Shown piece after piece: positions 54,500 to 64,000 of a stretch of DNA of 64,000 nt (position 1 is the first letter of the stretch; each line of letters opens with the position of its first letter). Under the pieces are notes generated by a model that had not been told where the DNA came from, did not search any database, and saw only the letters and a program-made list of their open reading frames with translations. This DNA is from Membranipora membranacea (lineage: Eukaryota; Bryozoa; Gymnolaemata; Cheilostomatida; Membraniporidae), in assembly GCA_914767715.1 (NCBI GenBank), contig OU612071.1:12135493-12199492 (forward strand). The letters are read 5' to 3'. The position numbers were made by a program, and so were the translations under genes.

Positions 54500-55060
54500 A
54501 GCCGATAAAGTTTGTTGTATCTTGTGGTAATGTTAGCTTCTGGAATTGTTGAGTAGTTGGTAGTCGATGATGCAGTTGGTGAGGATCTATTGTGGTCAGG
54601 TAAGGGGGGGGAGAGTTTTGGTTCTTGTAGGTTTATCTCTCAGCTTAGATTGTTCTTTGTTGTTGTTTGGTGTTGTTGGGGATTTCTTGGTTATGTTGGT
54701 TGTTGATGAGGCTGGTGTTTGTTGATGTGGTGTTGTTGGTTCTTAATCAGCCTTCAGTGTTCATCTCTGGTGCATTCTGTTGATGTATCAGGAGTTGTCC
54801 TCTTTTACTGTAGGAGAACATGACTTGTCTTAGTTGTGTAATGAAGGTCATTAGGTTGGGTAGACTTCATTGTTTGTGCCATACTTCACTAAAATTGTAC
54901 TGCCTTTTCAACTCAGGGTTTAACGCTTCCGCTGTGTATAGTGGATTACTTTCGGTTACCATCATAGGGATCAGTCGCACTAGTATGGTTTTACTCAAGA
55001 AAGTCCGAAGGACTATTCTGTCTCTGAAAGTAATAAAATGTATTCATTAAAAATATTAAT
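54500..55060 (-). pseudogene. Decayed C-terminal coding tail of the retroelement
   Basis: In shifting minus-strand frames there are stretches rich in Thr, Asn, Pro and Gln. The last frame ends RYNKLYRLRLRGEV and a stop that coincides with the LTR start. A basic RYN-x-LR end just before the purine tract is usual for Gypsy-type pol proteins. Stops and frameshifts break it. Confidence 0.4.
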
Positions 55061-55588
55061 CAGCTAACCTACATGTAAATGTTCAATGTAAAGAATATTA
55101 TGTTATGCATTGGTTGTATCCGATATAAAGATATTAAAATTTTATAGATCATTTAATTATGAAGGTGATTCATGCCACTAAATACATGAGGAATGCAATT
55201 TCTTTTTGTTTTTATGGTTGTCTATCAATAGAATGCATCCCTCCCCTCTCAAGTTTCAATGTCAATATGTCATATCTTTAAACTTAACTTAAGGGTTATT
55301 ATTCCACTCCATCTCTTCTCCGATCCAGTCATACTAGAGGGTTTCATCACTCAGACCATCCATTACTATGTCCTTCACATTCCACTACCATGCCGATTCA
55401 TCCTTCACTCCATCGGAAATCCAGGTGCTGAATGCACACAGGTACAGCCCATCTTGACAATCAAGAGCTGTGACACACACCAGAGATGGAAGTCTTCGGC
55501 AGACCAGTAGTAGGAGGCGCCAAACTCCCCTGGCTTCTTTATCCTTCATATACGACCATCTCTTTGAACTTGGTGAGGTCAGAAGAAA

Positions 55589-55806
55589 GATTCCAGATCC
55601 ATGCAGCACTGTTTTCCATGCCCACAGTGTGCGATGTCTCCATCCAAGCAATTTTCCAGTCCAGGTCCCGCCATACCACTCGTCCATAGAGTGTGAAGAT
55701 TCCAAATCCACGCAGCACTGTTTTGCATGTCCACAGTGTGCAATGTCTCCATCCAAGGAACTTTCCAGTCCAGGATACGCCATACCACTCCTCCATAGAG
55801 CGTCAA
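55589..55806. repeat. 109-base tandem repeat, two units plus partial
   Basis: Units begin GATTCCAGATCCATGCAGC and GATTCCAAATCCACGCAGC, and a third starts at 55807. The sequence is GC-richer than its surroundings. Open in several frames but shows no recognised protein. Confidence 0.9.
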
Positions 55807-56200
55807 GACTCCAGATCCACAGAAGAGAGACTGCTCAATCCAAGTGGCCAGCCAAAAGAGTGCACAACAACTCAAAACGCACTCAAAATATTCAGGTGGG
55901 ACCAATTTCGTCTTAGATACCAATTCTCTTTTCTTTTACTTTATTTTATTTTTTTTTGTTTGTAATAAGCTCGTGTGATAATTTTGGGTATTAATTGTGG
56001 GTAATAATTTTTGGGCACAATTACATGTCAATTGAATAACACATCATTCAGCCAGACATCACCAATGTTATTGTATATGCCCATGCCATAGCGATGAAGC
56101 AGTTAGTTTATAGCGGTTATTATTAAGTCAGATACATTTATAAATAGAATAATAATTGCATAAGCTGTCATAAGCTGTCATAAGTGTATGTGCGAAGGGA

Positions 56201-56470
56201 TTAGTTATTCCTAGCTCGTAGATTATAGCCATGTGAACTTGTCTTAGTAGAATCACTCTGAGCTGGTGTAGCGGAGTTAGAAGCTGGAACGGCCACAGCA
56301 GGATTAGTTGCAGGTTTCCTCTTTACAGATACATAGCTGGCAGGAGTAAAATCAGATGTCAAAGGTGCCTTAGCTTTCTTCAAACGCACCAGGTGGGTAG
56401 TGAACTGAGTGCCCACTGGCAAACCAGTTGTGCCTAGTGCCCTAACATCAGCATTTAATCCATATAACAT
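56201..56470 (-). pseudogene. Integrase-type C-terminal piece of the retroelement
   Basis: 89 codons. It continues, after one in-frame stop, the basic integrase-like end of the larger ORF: it contains HLVRLKKAK and a Pro/Ala/Ser/Thr-rich tail ending GYNLRARNN, a usual end for Gypsy-type pol. It has no start context of its own. Confidence 0.5.
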
Positions 56471-56479
56471 AACAATCAG

Positions 56480-58183
56480 TTAAGGCCTTTGATATGAAGA
56501 AGAAAATTTCTTAATATTGCCAACTGCCATATGGGGAACCGTCACGTAAACCACATCCCCAACCTTATATTGATGTCTGTTAGTATTAAGATCATGGTAG
56601 TATTTATAGTTAGTTTGCGCACATTCCAAGTTATCCCTTGTCAATGCCCATGCAACCTTCAAGGAATCATGCATTTCCTCAAGGGGGTTTTTGTTTGCAT
56701 TATTATTGTCTGTAATGCCTATTAGATTCCCAAGTATCGTATGTTGATATTGCATGGCACCTGTCAAGTCATTCAATGTAAATTTTCCTCTAAATAAAAG
56801 CCAATCATATAATAGTAGTTTATGTATGACAGGTTGACCAATATTGTTTCCCAAATCAGAAAAATCAAGCGCTATCGTATTCAGCTTGTCAATGCCACTG
56901 GCCTTCCTGACAGTCCCATAAACATGTGCATAGAAGAATAAATCTCCACCAATTACCATTGGAATCTCCTGATTTAATGCAAAGTCAATGAGGCTTGGAG
57001 TGTCATGCAGATTGTTGTCATGAGGGTATAACCACATAGTCCTGTTGGTGACACCTAATGAAACAGCCATTGGAATTCGTTTCGTGCATTGTTCTGGTGA
57101 AGAGATAATCTCATAGTGGTCCACTGGCTGACAAGGATAGATGGCTATGAAATCATGTGGGTTCTGTGCATAAATGTATGAATTATTCAACAGATGTCTC
57201 GCAGACAGAATAGGATGTTCATCAAGTGATACAAGTAAAAGATCCGCCATCTTCATCATATTTTGACAAGTTAGCCTAAATGTTGTGTGAAACATCTTGT
57301 TAAAATTCTGTGAAACATGTATTCCAATTGCCTGTAGTCTAGAATTCAATTCAGTCGCTAAAACGGTCCCCTCTATCAGTCGTTTCCCCCTTGACTTAGT
57401 TAGGTCACCAACTTTAACTGCGACACCCTGGTCAGTTATGTCTACAAACCCGCCACAGTCCTCGTTTTGCTGAATACGCTTTGGGTTTGCAAAAGTCAAG
57501 GCCAATTCCCCGTCATTTGATAGCCAAGTCCTCTGCAGTAGTTTTCCTTGATAGAATTTATGCGGTAAATAGAGACATTTTTCTTTTTCATTTTGTGTCC
57601 ATAACAGTCCTGATTCATCAAACAAATTACAAAAACGGTGGTGGTAGTCACAGTGAGCAGTGCTACCCACCGGGCTCTGCATGTCCTCATCTTTGCCATG
57701 TCTGATAATTACCACAGATTCATAGAGAAAAGCAATCTTAGATGAAAAGTCGTAGTCAGTGCAGCACTTAAATCCTGTGTGATATTTAAAATCAGTTGCA
57801 ATTTGAGTTTGGTATCTTCCACCTACTTCAGTCATGTCACCAAAAGGTGCCCTTTTAAATTGTACCATGTTTTTGCAAGTTTCCATTGTCACGAGTTCAT
57901 TTGTGTGTGTAGTCGTCCTATTCCTATACTCACCAAAAAATCCTGCATGTGTTGTGATGTCAGTTCTAAGTATGTTACAGTGATGGGCCTTGGATTTATA
58001 TTGAATCAGATTCGGTTTGAACAAAGTCACATTCTGGTCTATTGATGCATGCAAGTCCATGTGGCCACATTTGAGATCACAACCTGATAGTTTTGGCAGT
58101 CTGAATTTAGCAACCGGATGATCAGTTTTGCATATCATTGGTGTTGTTACATTCACGTTACCGACAAAACCTAGTAGGGTCAT
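56480..58183 (-). CDS. Envelope-like glycoprotein ORF fused to an integrase C-terminus
   Basis: 567 codons. The frame just upstream and the first residues are hydrophobic (LVFIILAICMTLLGFVG), as for a signal peptide. Residues about 15-440 are rich in Cys, aromatic residues and N-x-T/S sites, with a viral-surface-glycoprotein look (possibly of the gB-like class found in chuvirus-related and some retroelement envelopes; uncertain). The last about 85 residues change character: EMHDSLKVAWALTRDNLE, KYYHDLNTNRHQYKVGDVVY match the region between the integrase core and its SH3-like end in Gypsy-type elements. Normally envelope follows integrase; here the order is reversed. Whether it is expressed is unknown. 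Confidence 0.55.
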   Translation of the reverse strand: MTLLGFVGNVNVTTPMICKTDHPVAKFRLPKLSGCDLKCGHMDLHASIDQNVTLFKPNLIQYKSKAHHCNILRTDITTHAGFFGEYRNRTTTHTNELVTMETCKNMVQFKRAPFGDMTEVGGRYQTQIATDFKYHTGFKCCTDYDFSSKIAFLYESVVIIRHGKDEDMQSPVGSTAHCDYHHRFCNLFDESGLLWTQNEKEKCLYLPHKFYQGKLLQRTWLSNDGELALTFANPKRIQQNEDCGGFVDITDQGVAVKVGDLTKSRGKRLIEGTVLATELNSRLQAIGIHVSQNFNKMFHTTFRLTCQNMMKMADLLLVSLDEHPILSARHLLNNSYIYAQNPHDFIAIYPCQPVDHYEIISSPEQCTKRIPMAVSLGVTNRTMWLYPHDNNLHDTPSLIDFALNQEIPMVIGGDLFFYAHVYGTVRKASGIDKLNTIALDFSDLGNNIGQPVIHKLLLYDWLLFRGKFTLNDLTGAMQYQHTILGNLIGITDNNNANKNPLEEMHDSLKVAWALTRDNLECAQTNYKYYHDLNTNRHQYKVGDVVYVTVPHMAVGNIKKFSSSYQRP

Positions 58184-58218
58184 ACAAATAGCTAAGATGA
58201 TAAAAACAAGTCCAGATG

Positions 58219-58749
58219 TTAGTCTATATTTGGAAATTTTCGCCCAGTCATTGTTTTCTTTGACACATACTGTGGCGTGTCATTTGAAAATCCAGTGGTC
58301 ACATTCCTATTGTCATAGTCAATGTCATCAATCACATCAATGGCACATGTGTCAAATATGCGATTGTCAAACTCCTCATAATGCCTATTATTTGTATTTT
58401 CAGATGGTTGATTAATTCCTGGATCTGGAGGCTCCTGAGGGACCTGAGAATTGGCCATAGTGTGTGTACCACGACCTCCTCTGCCTCTGCCTCTACCACG
58501 GGCGTGTTCTCTAAATTGATTATGATCTCTAATATTACCATGTTGACTGGTTTTCACATTTTCACCTGATTGTTGCTGGATGGATTTGGCAGTAAATTTG
58601 AGACCTAACTTTACCCAATCTTTCTTTCCTGAATTATTTGAATTACTGCTTGCTGATGGATAACTCTTACCTGGGCTTGGTGTTTGTTCAACATTCAGCT
58701 GTGTCTGTGTCCTCATGTTTGTGTTTATTACTGGTGCTGATTGACACAA
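58219..58749 (-). pseudogene. Truncated retroelement ORF with Arg-Gly repeat
   Basis: 176 codons. The first few come from the neighbouring gene C duplication, so the real start is lost. Low-complexity Ser/Asn region, then GRGRGRGGRG (RNA-binding style, about residues 85-95), then an acidic stretch. Its end overlaps the frame leading into the envelope-like ORF. Not recognised as a family. Confidence 0.45.
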
Positions 58750-59494
58750 GAAAAATCATTTCAATTTTGATGAATCTGATTTGCTTCATTTCCTGCCATG
58801 GCATGATGTTTTGAGATAAAACAATAGTGCTATCGATGATCACTAATGAAATGATTACTTGCAGGTAGAATAGTATTAAAACCTAACTATGATTGTCTTC
58901 AACTCTGCTGACTTAAGATATGCTGCCTTACTGCTACAACTGGGTACACCCTCATTCTTTGATTCAGCACATTTTAGGACCATTAAGTCATTCTGTTTTT
59001 TTCCTGCCATCAAAATTGCTTGTTACGTCCTTTTTAGAGCGCGTCTTGTTATGCAGCTCTATCTGGCCTACATCCCTCTTTAAGCGTTTTGAGCTGCTAA
59101 TGGTTGTTTTCAAATATTATTTGAGATTGACAGTTGTATAAAGCATGACGCCTTGATTCTGAAACCTGACCGTTGCACTAAAAGCAAATAATCCTACGAT
59201 GCAAAAGGTCAAGTTTATCCAATGTGAAGAATTCATAAACTTTAATTTCATAGACTAAGCCGCTATCTATTGTAAGTTCTAAAGATATGCAAAACAACAA
59301 AAAATCCTAAATAGCAAGCTTGACTCAAAGAATGAAAGCAAAGTGTGCTAGGTGGAATTTGGTATTATTAAGACAATATTACATAGTAACTAGCATTAAT
59401 TAGTTTTCATCAGGGAGTTACAGAGACTCCTTGGTTTTAATGAACAGCTCACAAAGGACTACATGCACTTTTATTCAGTTGACACCATAGAGTT

Positions 59495-59574
59495 TAGCCT
59501 ATCTTGACAAGCTTTGTTCGGTGGGGGGGGGAGAACCCCCCCCCCCACCGAACAAAGCTTGTCAAGACAGGCTA
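59495..59574. mobile_element. G-tract hairpin element upstream of gene C
   Basis: 80-bp palindrome, arms TAGCCTATCTTGACAAGC and GCTTGTCAAGACAGGCTA around G and C runs. A perfect 9-base target duplication CATAGAGTT lies at 59486-59494 and 59575-59583. Confidence 0.9.
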
Positions 59575-59633
59575 CATAGAGTTATGCTTGACACGAAGAG
59601 AATCCAACAATCAAACAAACCGATGAAAGAAAG

Positions 59634-59832
59634 ATGCCTAGACAAGGACGAGAAAGCTCTCTCAACAAGAATAAGGTGTTAATCGCTGGGTTGACACTGC
59701 TGCTTGTATCTGGATTCATCCTTGTAGGAGCGTGCTGTGGGCTTGTACTCACCCAACTGGAAGAGCTCAACATGAAGATGAGCGACATGGAAGGAAAAAT
59801 TCGTCAAAATACTGACACAATCAACGACCTAG
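59634..59832 (+). CDS. Gene C exon 1 (anchor)
   Basis: Encodes the same 66 residues as gene A exon 1; donor GTAAGA. Confidence 0.8.
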
Positions 59833-62800
59833 GTAAGATAATACCACAATCACAGTCTAAAGATCATCAAATACCCTTGTAGGGGAGTATTTGACTTGAA
59901 TGAAGATATGTTTAGTTAACTTCATGCAAGCCTGCACCAAGTGTCAGCTAGGTGGTAGCTTGTATAGAATAATAATTGACCACTCTAGGGCGCATTTCTT
60001 CAGATCTTGTGACTGCTGTGTATTATAGTGCATTGAACGGTATTTATTTCAAATTTAACCAATCGTCAATGCTAAAATATGTTGCAAAATTGATTGAAGA
60101 TTGTAATAATGATGATACATACATGATTTTCATTATGAGTACTTGCAACGTAAAAACAGGGATGAAATTGAACTCTCAACTTTGTTACATTGCAGCTTCA
60201 AATTTCATTCATTTGTGTGTTATGTATACGCATAGTACATGGAGTGGAAGCGCCACACTTTGGCCAAGCCATGCCAACTTTTTCCAGGTCCAACTTGGTC
60301 CATTTCAAATTAGATTCCATTCAATCCTAAACTAGGCCAACACAGGAGGTAAATACACCCAAAGGTGCTGGGAGCTTAGGCAAGGGATTGTGTAAGCTCC
60401 CCCAGTGGGATATGAAGCCACAACCGATGGCACCATCTCAACTTTGGAATGGTGAGATGGCGCTATTGGTTATTGGTTGCCATACAATTCATGACACATG
60501 AGTTGTGGCTCCATTCAGTCATTCGCCATGACAAGCAACAAGGGTATTGTCGTGTGAGCTATCAACTTAGATTTCAGAAGAAATCCATCAAGTTTATTGT
60601 TAGCTTCTCATTTTCAATTGTTGACTCTCTGTGTATCACATGTATGTTAATAAATCCGGTAGTTAATAAAGTTCATAATAATAACATGCATGCTTGCAAC
60701 TATGATAAATATTAGGTTATTGTTGTCAAGTTCATGAATGTTAGAATCCCATTACTCAAGTAGTTAAGTGTTCTCAAACAAACAAATTTACAACGCTTCC
60801 GCTTCCGACCAAAATTTAACAAGTACAATTGTTGTGGACAATAGTCGGCAACAAGTTGGAAGTTTGTTGAGTTGATGCAATGACTATCATTATTATATTT
60901 ATTAAAGGTGGTACAACAAACTTATTTGGTTTAAGTGGCCGCGTGACAAGGCTAGAGGCTTAATAAATTAAGTTGGACAATTAAAAAGTTTAAATTGTTA
61001 TTTTATTTGTAGAACGTTACATGAATCAGAGTTTGGCAGAAATTATGAAGCAGCAAAAGGAGAATGACGACGTATTTCAAAATCTCAGTGAGGGTTTGCT
61101 ATATACCATTCCACTCCATGACATCATCAGTTACTGGATTCCATAGCAACACGTTCAATATTGTCATAGTTTCATGCCAAAAGTCGACTTGGACCATTGA
61201 ATAGTGCATTATTAGCAATCAAGCAGCTGTATTGTAGCAGAAAAGTTGTAAAGATTGTCAGCCACTATAGGCCAGGTCGTCAGCGACAGTCCTACTCAAT
61301 CTTTCAGGTTAATTCACTTGAATCAAGACGAAAGTTACTGTCAAGTGACAGCAGGGAGAATGGTGACAGGGTATAGTGATGTTGTTACCATGTTGCACAT
61401 TGAAATGGCCAATTGACGGTGAGCTAATGATTCTGTTTTTTAAAGGTTACCCAACCAAACAACCAGGAGGAGACACCACCGTTCAAGGACATCAAGGAGT
61501 GAAACATCAACTGTACCAGCAACTCGGTGAGAGCTCACAAACTCATAAGATTCTGCAAATATCTCAGTTCTTCAATTTAATCATAATTGGGTGGTTTTAC
61601 TATTTAACATACCCTATAGGAGTTTAGTTTTCGCGGCATTTAGGATTCGCTTTTCGCGTTTTTGCCTAAGTAGCAAAATTAAGTGTATCTTAAATTAAAC
61701 TCGCTCACCATAGTTACATAAACAATGTACAATTATACAGGAATACACCTTCTCTAAACATGCAAGGTTGTGTGGTGTAGTGGTCCAAGTGTCTGCCTTG
61801 CTATCAGGTGGAGGGTTATGCCCTGGGTTCGAATCCCAGCTTGGACATTTTTTTTTAATTTTCACTAGTAAGCCTACTAGTGAAATTTAGTACTAGCGAA
61901 TTTTAGTACCAGGTCCAGATAGCGAAATTAAACTCTATCTAAATTAAACTCCTATATGGTAGATTGATGGAAAGAACAAAAGCTGCAATGGTGTGTCAGA
62001 AAAAATAGAATAGAAATAAAAGTGTTCTCGAGTCTAGATAGACTACGTTCGATTCAGTGATCCTACATTCTGGGGGGTCTTTCAATTAGAATGATCATCG
62101 CATTTTCAAGCAAAGGTATCACTATTACCCCGCTCAAAATTATGCAAGAATAATTTGCTCCCAAGTCGCTCACTCTGAACGTTGTAGCTCTCTCAATGAC
62201 TAAGCGATTTGTGGACCAGACCCTAGCGATAAGATCGCAATTTTGGCTGTCTTTAATTGTAATACTCTCCTTGGTCAGTTTAATTCTATTGGTGAGCCAC
62301 CTGCACATAGGAAATAGGGCCATGTGCTCTCATGTATTTAAAATTATGAGTCACTATGATTGTAAACCGTGGGAGAAGTCATTGATATACATCCTTGTAT
62401 ATGCCTGCGAACGTGTGAAGTAGAATCAGAAGTCAGGCTGGCCCTTAGGAGGATGTGATGTATCCTAGAAGCTAGGATGGGTTCTGCATCAAATGTAGGG
62501 TTGTAACAAACTATATCCTGATGATGCTGATGCTGAATCATAACAACTTGAATACTTATAATTCTGAGTGATGTTTTAATAATATGATATAATACATAAA
62601 GGTGCATTCAAATACCAAATTTATTTCCCTACCATACCCCGATAAGTCTTAATGGTGCTGAATCTTAATAATGACAATCTCAGTATACAGTTAATTTTTC
62701 TCAAGATTTAGGCAATTTCAATATTATTTTGAGACTAGCTTCTATCTACAATGGGAATATGAGGCCATTCTCGCAATCTAATATTCGATTTCTCTGGATT

Positions 62801-64000
62801 GCAGCTATGTCACTCGAGAGATTTGAAACAAAGATCAGCAACCAAGCGACCGAAATTGCCAATTTCAGAACGGATTTGCAAGCAGCCGACGATCGATACA
62901 AAGGTACATTCAAATGCCAAAACTATTTCCCTATTATACCCCGATAAGTCTTAATGGTGCTGATTCTAATTAATGAAAATCTCAGTATACAGTAAATTTT
63001 TCTCAAGATATAGGCAATTTCAATACTATTTGGAGACTAGCTTCTATCTACAATGGGAATATGAGGCCATTCTCGCAATCTAATCTCATTTTCTTTGGAT
63101 TGCAGCTATGTCACTTGAGATATTGGAACTAAAGATCAGTAACCAAGCAACTGACATTGCAAACCTCAGAACAGATTCACAAGCAGCCGATGCTTCAATG
63201 ATCGTAGACATTACATCGCTAAATGAATCTATAAATCATGAAATCTCACTTCTACATACCATGTTGGAAGGAACGGATAACGCCTCTGATAGCATGTTGT
63301 TCCACAAAGCTAAGTCACATCCTTCCACACCCTCGATAGAGATGATTGACCTACTGCACACCAAGGTTGAGAATATGAGCACTGCAATAGTTGAGGTTCA
63401 AGACTTCCTCCATAACGCTACAGCACTCATGACATCAATCAATGAATTGGGTTCAAGGGACAGAAATCTATTGTATACTCAACTAAACAACTTAGAAATT
63501 CATCTAAATGGTACAAGCCGTGATCAGCAGAATATGCGAGAAAGCATCAACTCCTTGAACACACAGTTAGATAACCTGGAAAAATCCACACCTACGGCAA
63601 TGGATGAAAGCTTGCAAAACTTCGCGAAAATCTTCAACAAGACGCTTGAAAACATTGAATCAAAGATGAACCAACACATTGCGATGATGGAGTCAATAAA
63701 TGACACGGCCTCGGCTCAGAGGAACTCCTTGTACATACAGTTGAACGAGATGATGGCCTCAATGAACGATTCGGCCTCAGCTGAGAGGAACTCCTTGTAT
63801 ATACAGTTAGAAAACCTGGATAAGTCCACTACAATGGCAATGGCTGAAACCTCCCAACACATCTCGAACATCAACATGACAATTAATCAACAGACAGCAA
63901 TGATGGAGTTGATGAATGACTCAGCGATGGTTGAGAGGAAAACCTTGTACACACATTTAGACAACCTGAATGAGTCAACAACCACGGCGATGGATGAAGC
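59634..64000 (+). CDS. Gene C: near-identical copy of gene A, partial
   Basis: Exons in the window: 59634-59832, 61013-61087, 61446-61526, 62805-62903 and 63106 to at least 64000. All splice borders and phases equal those of gene A. The membrane anchor is unchanged; changes in the stalk are few (for example Thr to Met in the 61013 exon and Met to Leu in the mini-exon). The nonsense stalk exon at 60908 is also kept. The end of the coiled coil and the CUB-like head lie outside the window, so function cannot be confirmed, but no new stop is seen. Confidence 0.75.
60345..60440 (-). mobile_element. tRNA-derived SINE, family 1, inverted remnant
   Basis: Copy of the 14375-14470 remnant, carried along by the duplication. 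Confidence 0.6.
61013..61087 (+). CDS. Gene C stalk exon (25 codons)
   Basis: Same as 15044-15118 with one Thr-to-Met change. Confidence 0.75.
61446..61526 (+). CDS. Gene C mini-exon GYPTKQP
   Basis: Same as 15479-15559 with Met to Leu near the end. Confidence 0.8.
61612..61959 (+). mobile_element. TA-flanked TIR element with tRNA-like core
   Basis: Same position and orientation as 15645-15992. Confidence 0.8.
62072..62275. mobile_element. MITE family 1
   Basis: Keeps the middle part (TTTGCTCCCAAGTCGCTCAC) that is deleted in the gene A copy. Confidence 0.75.
62805..62903 (+). CDS. Gene C exon AMSLERFETK
   Basis: Identical reading to 16746-16844, phase 1-1. Confidence 0.75.
63106..64000 (+). 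CDS. Gene C coiled-coil repeat exon, cut by window end
   Basis: Open to the last base. Follows gene A 17047 onward with the same 50-residue repeats. Confidence 0.85.

Larger units (their letters stand above)
54154..58738 (-). mobile_element. LTR retroelement, 5' part missing
   Basis: In sense order: truncated ORF (58749-58219), envelope-like ORF (58183-56480), a piece ending LRARNN (56470-56201), a tandem-repeat zone (about 55806-55589), a decayed Pro/Thr/Asn/Gln-rich coding tail that ends inside the purine tract, and the LTR. The 5' end is cut at 58738, where the gene C duplication begins. No gag, protease or reverse transcriptase was seen. Confidence 0.65.
58738..64000 (+). repeat. Segmental duplication containing gene C (copy 2)
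   Basis: Near-identical to 12779-18000. The left edge abuts the LTR retroelement without a visible inverted or direct repeat. It continues past the window end. Confidence 0.95.

Noticed and set aside
55385-55923. Overlapping Trp/Cys-rich open frames on both strands
   Set aside because: Produced by a 109-base tandem repeat lacking stops in several frames; no conserved domain seen.
58889-59141. Small hydrophobic open frames upstream of genes A and C
   Set aside because: Kept only because the regions are recent duplicates; the corresponding gene B flank does not preserve them.

Overview
The window looks like an AT-rich metazoan nuclear genome, probably a marine invertebrate and possibly a sponge or another early-branching animal. 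The reasons are short introns with GT/AG borders, CUB-type extracellular domains, animal-type ESS2 and NPC1-like exons, an APE-type LINE, many tRNA-derived SINEs and abundant palindromic MITEs. No bacterial or organellar signal is visible. The species cannot be fixed from the sequence alone.

The central feature is a family of three related genes on the plus strand: gene A (13669-20100), gene B (30258-41322) and gene C (59634 to beyond the window end). Each encodes a type II single-pass membrane protein. A short basic cytoplasmic tail and a membrane anchor sit in exon 1. A stalk follows, built from small exons that all have phase 1-1 borders. Then comes one exon of more than 1.1 kb encoding a repetitive, sequon-rich coiled coil, and finally a CUB-like head split over two exons. 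A and C are near-identical products of a recent segmental duplication that starts at 12779/58738. B is an older paralogue: it has three copies of a 27-residue stalk exon where A and C have one, lacks one duplicated exon, and carries 58-residue instead of 50-residue coiled-coil repeats.

Layout: 1-3798, a LINE on the minus strand (ORF1 and ORF2 open, 3' end off the window). 3799-4600, a MITE-rich block repeated at 49155-52680. 6982-11174, remains of an ESS2 (DGCR14) splicing-factor gene with a broken exon set and a tandem second copy of its last two visible exons. 12281-12638, a MITE. 12779-21130, gene A and flanks. 21130-29640, mostly repeats: SINEs, a minisatellite and hairpin elements. 29640-42170, gene B and flanks, heavily invaded by MITEs. 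46357-47565, a SINE and a decayed transposase. 49335-52680, a second LINE copy inserted in a MITE and itself split by a TIR element. 52980-53500, a fragment resembling the NPC1 N-terminal domain. 54154-58738, the 3' part of an LTR retroelement on the minus strand with an envelope-like ORF. 58738-64000, gene C.

The mobile elements give a relative chronology. The TA-flanked tRNA-bearing element entered the stalk-gene ancestor before A and B split. A G-tract hairpin element entered upstream of exon 1 after the A/B split and before the A/C split. MITE copies flank every duplicated stalk exon in gene B and may have driven the exon expansion by unequal exchange. All functional statements rest on reading translations by eye; no database search was possible.
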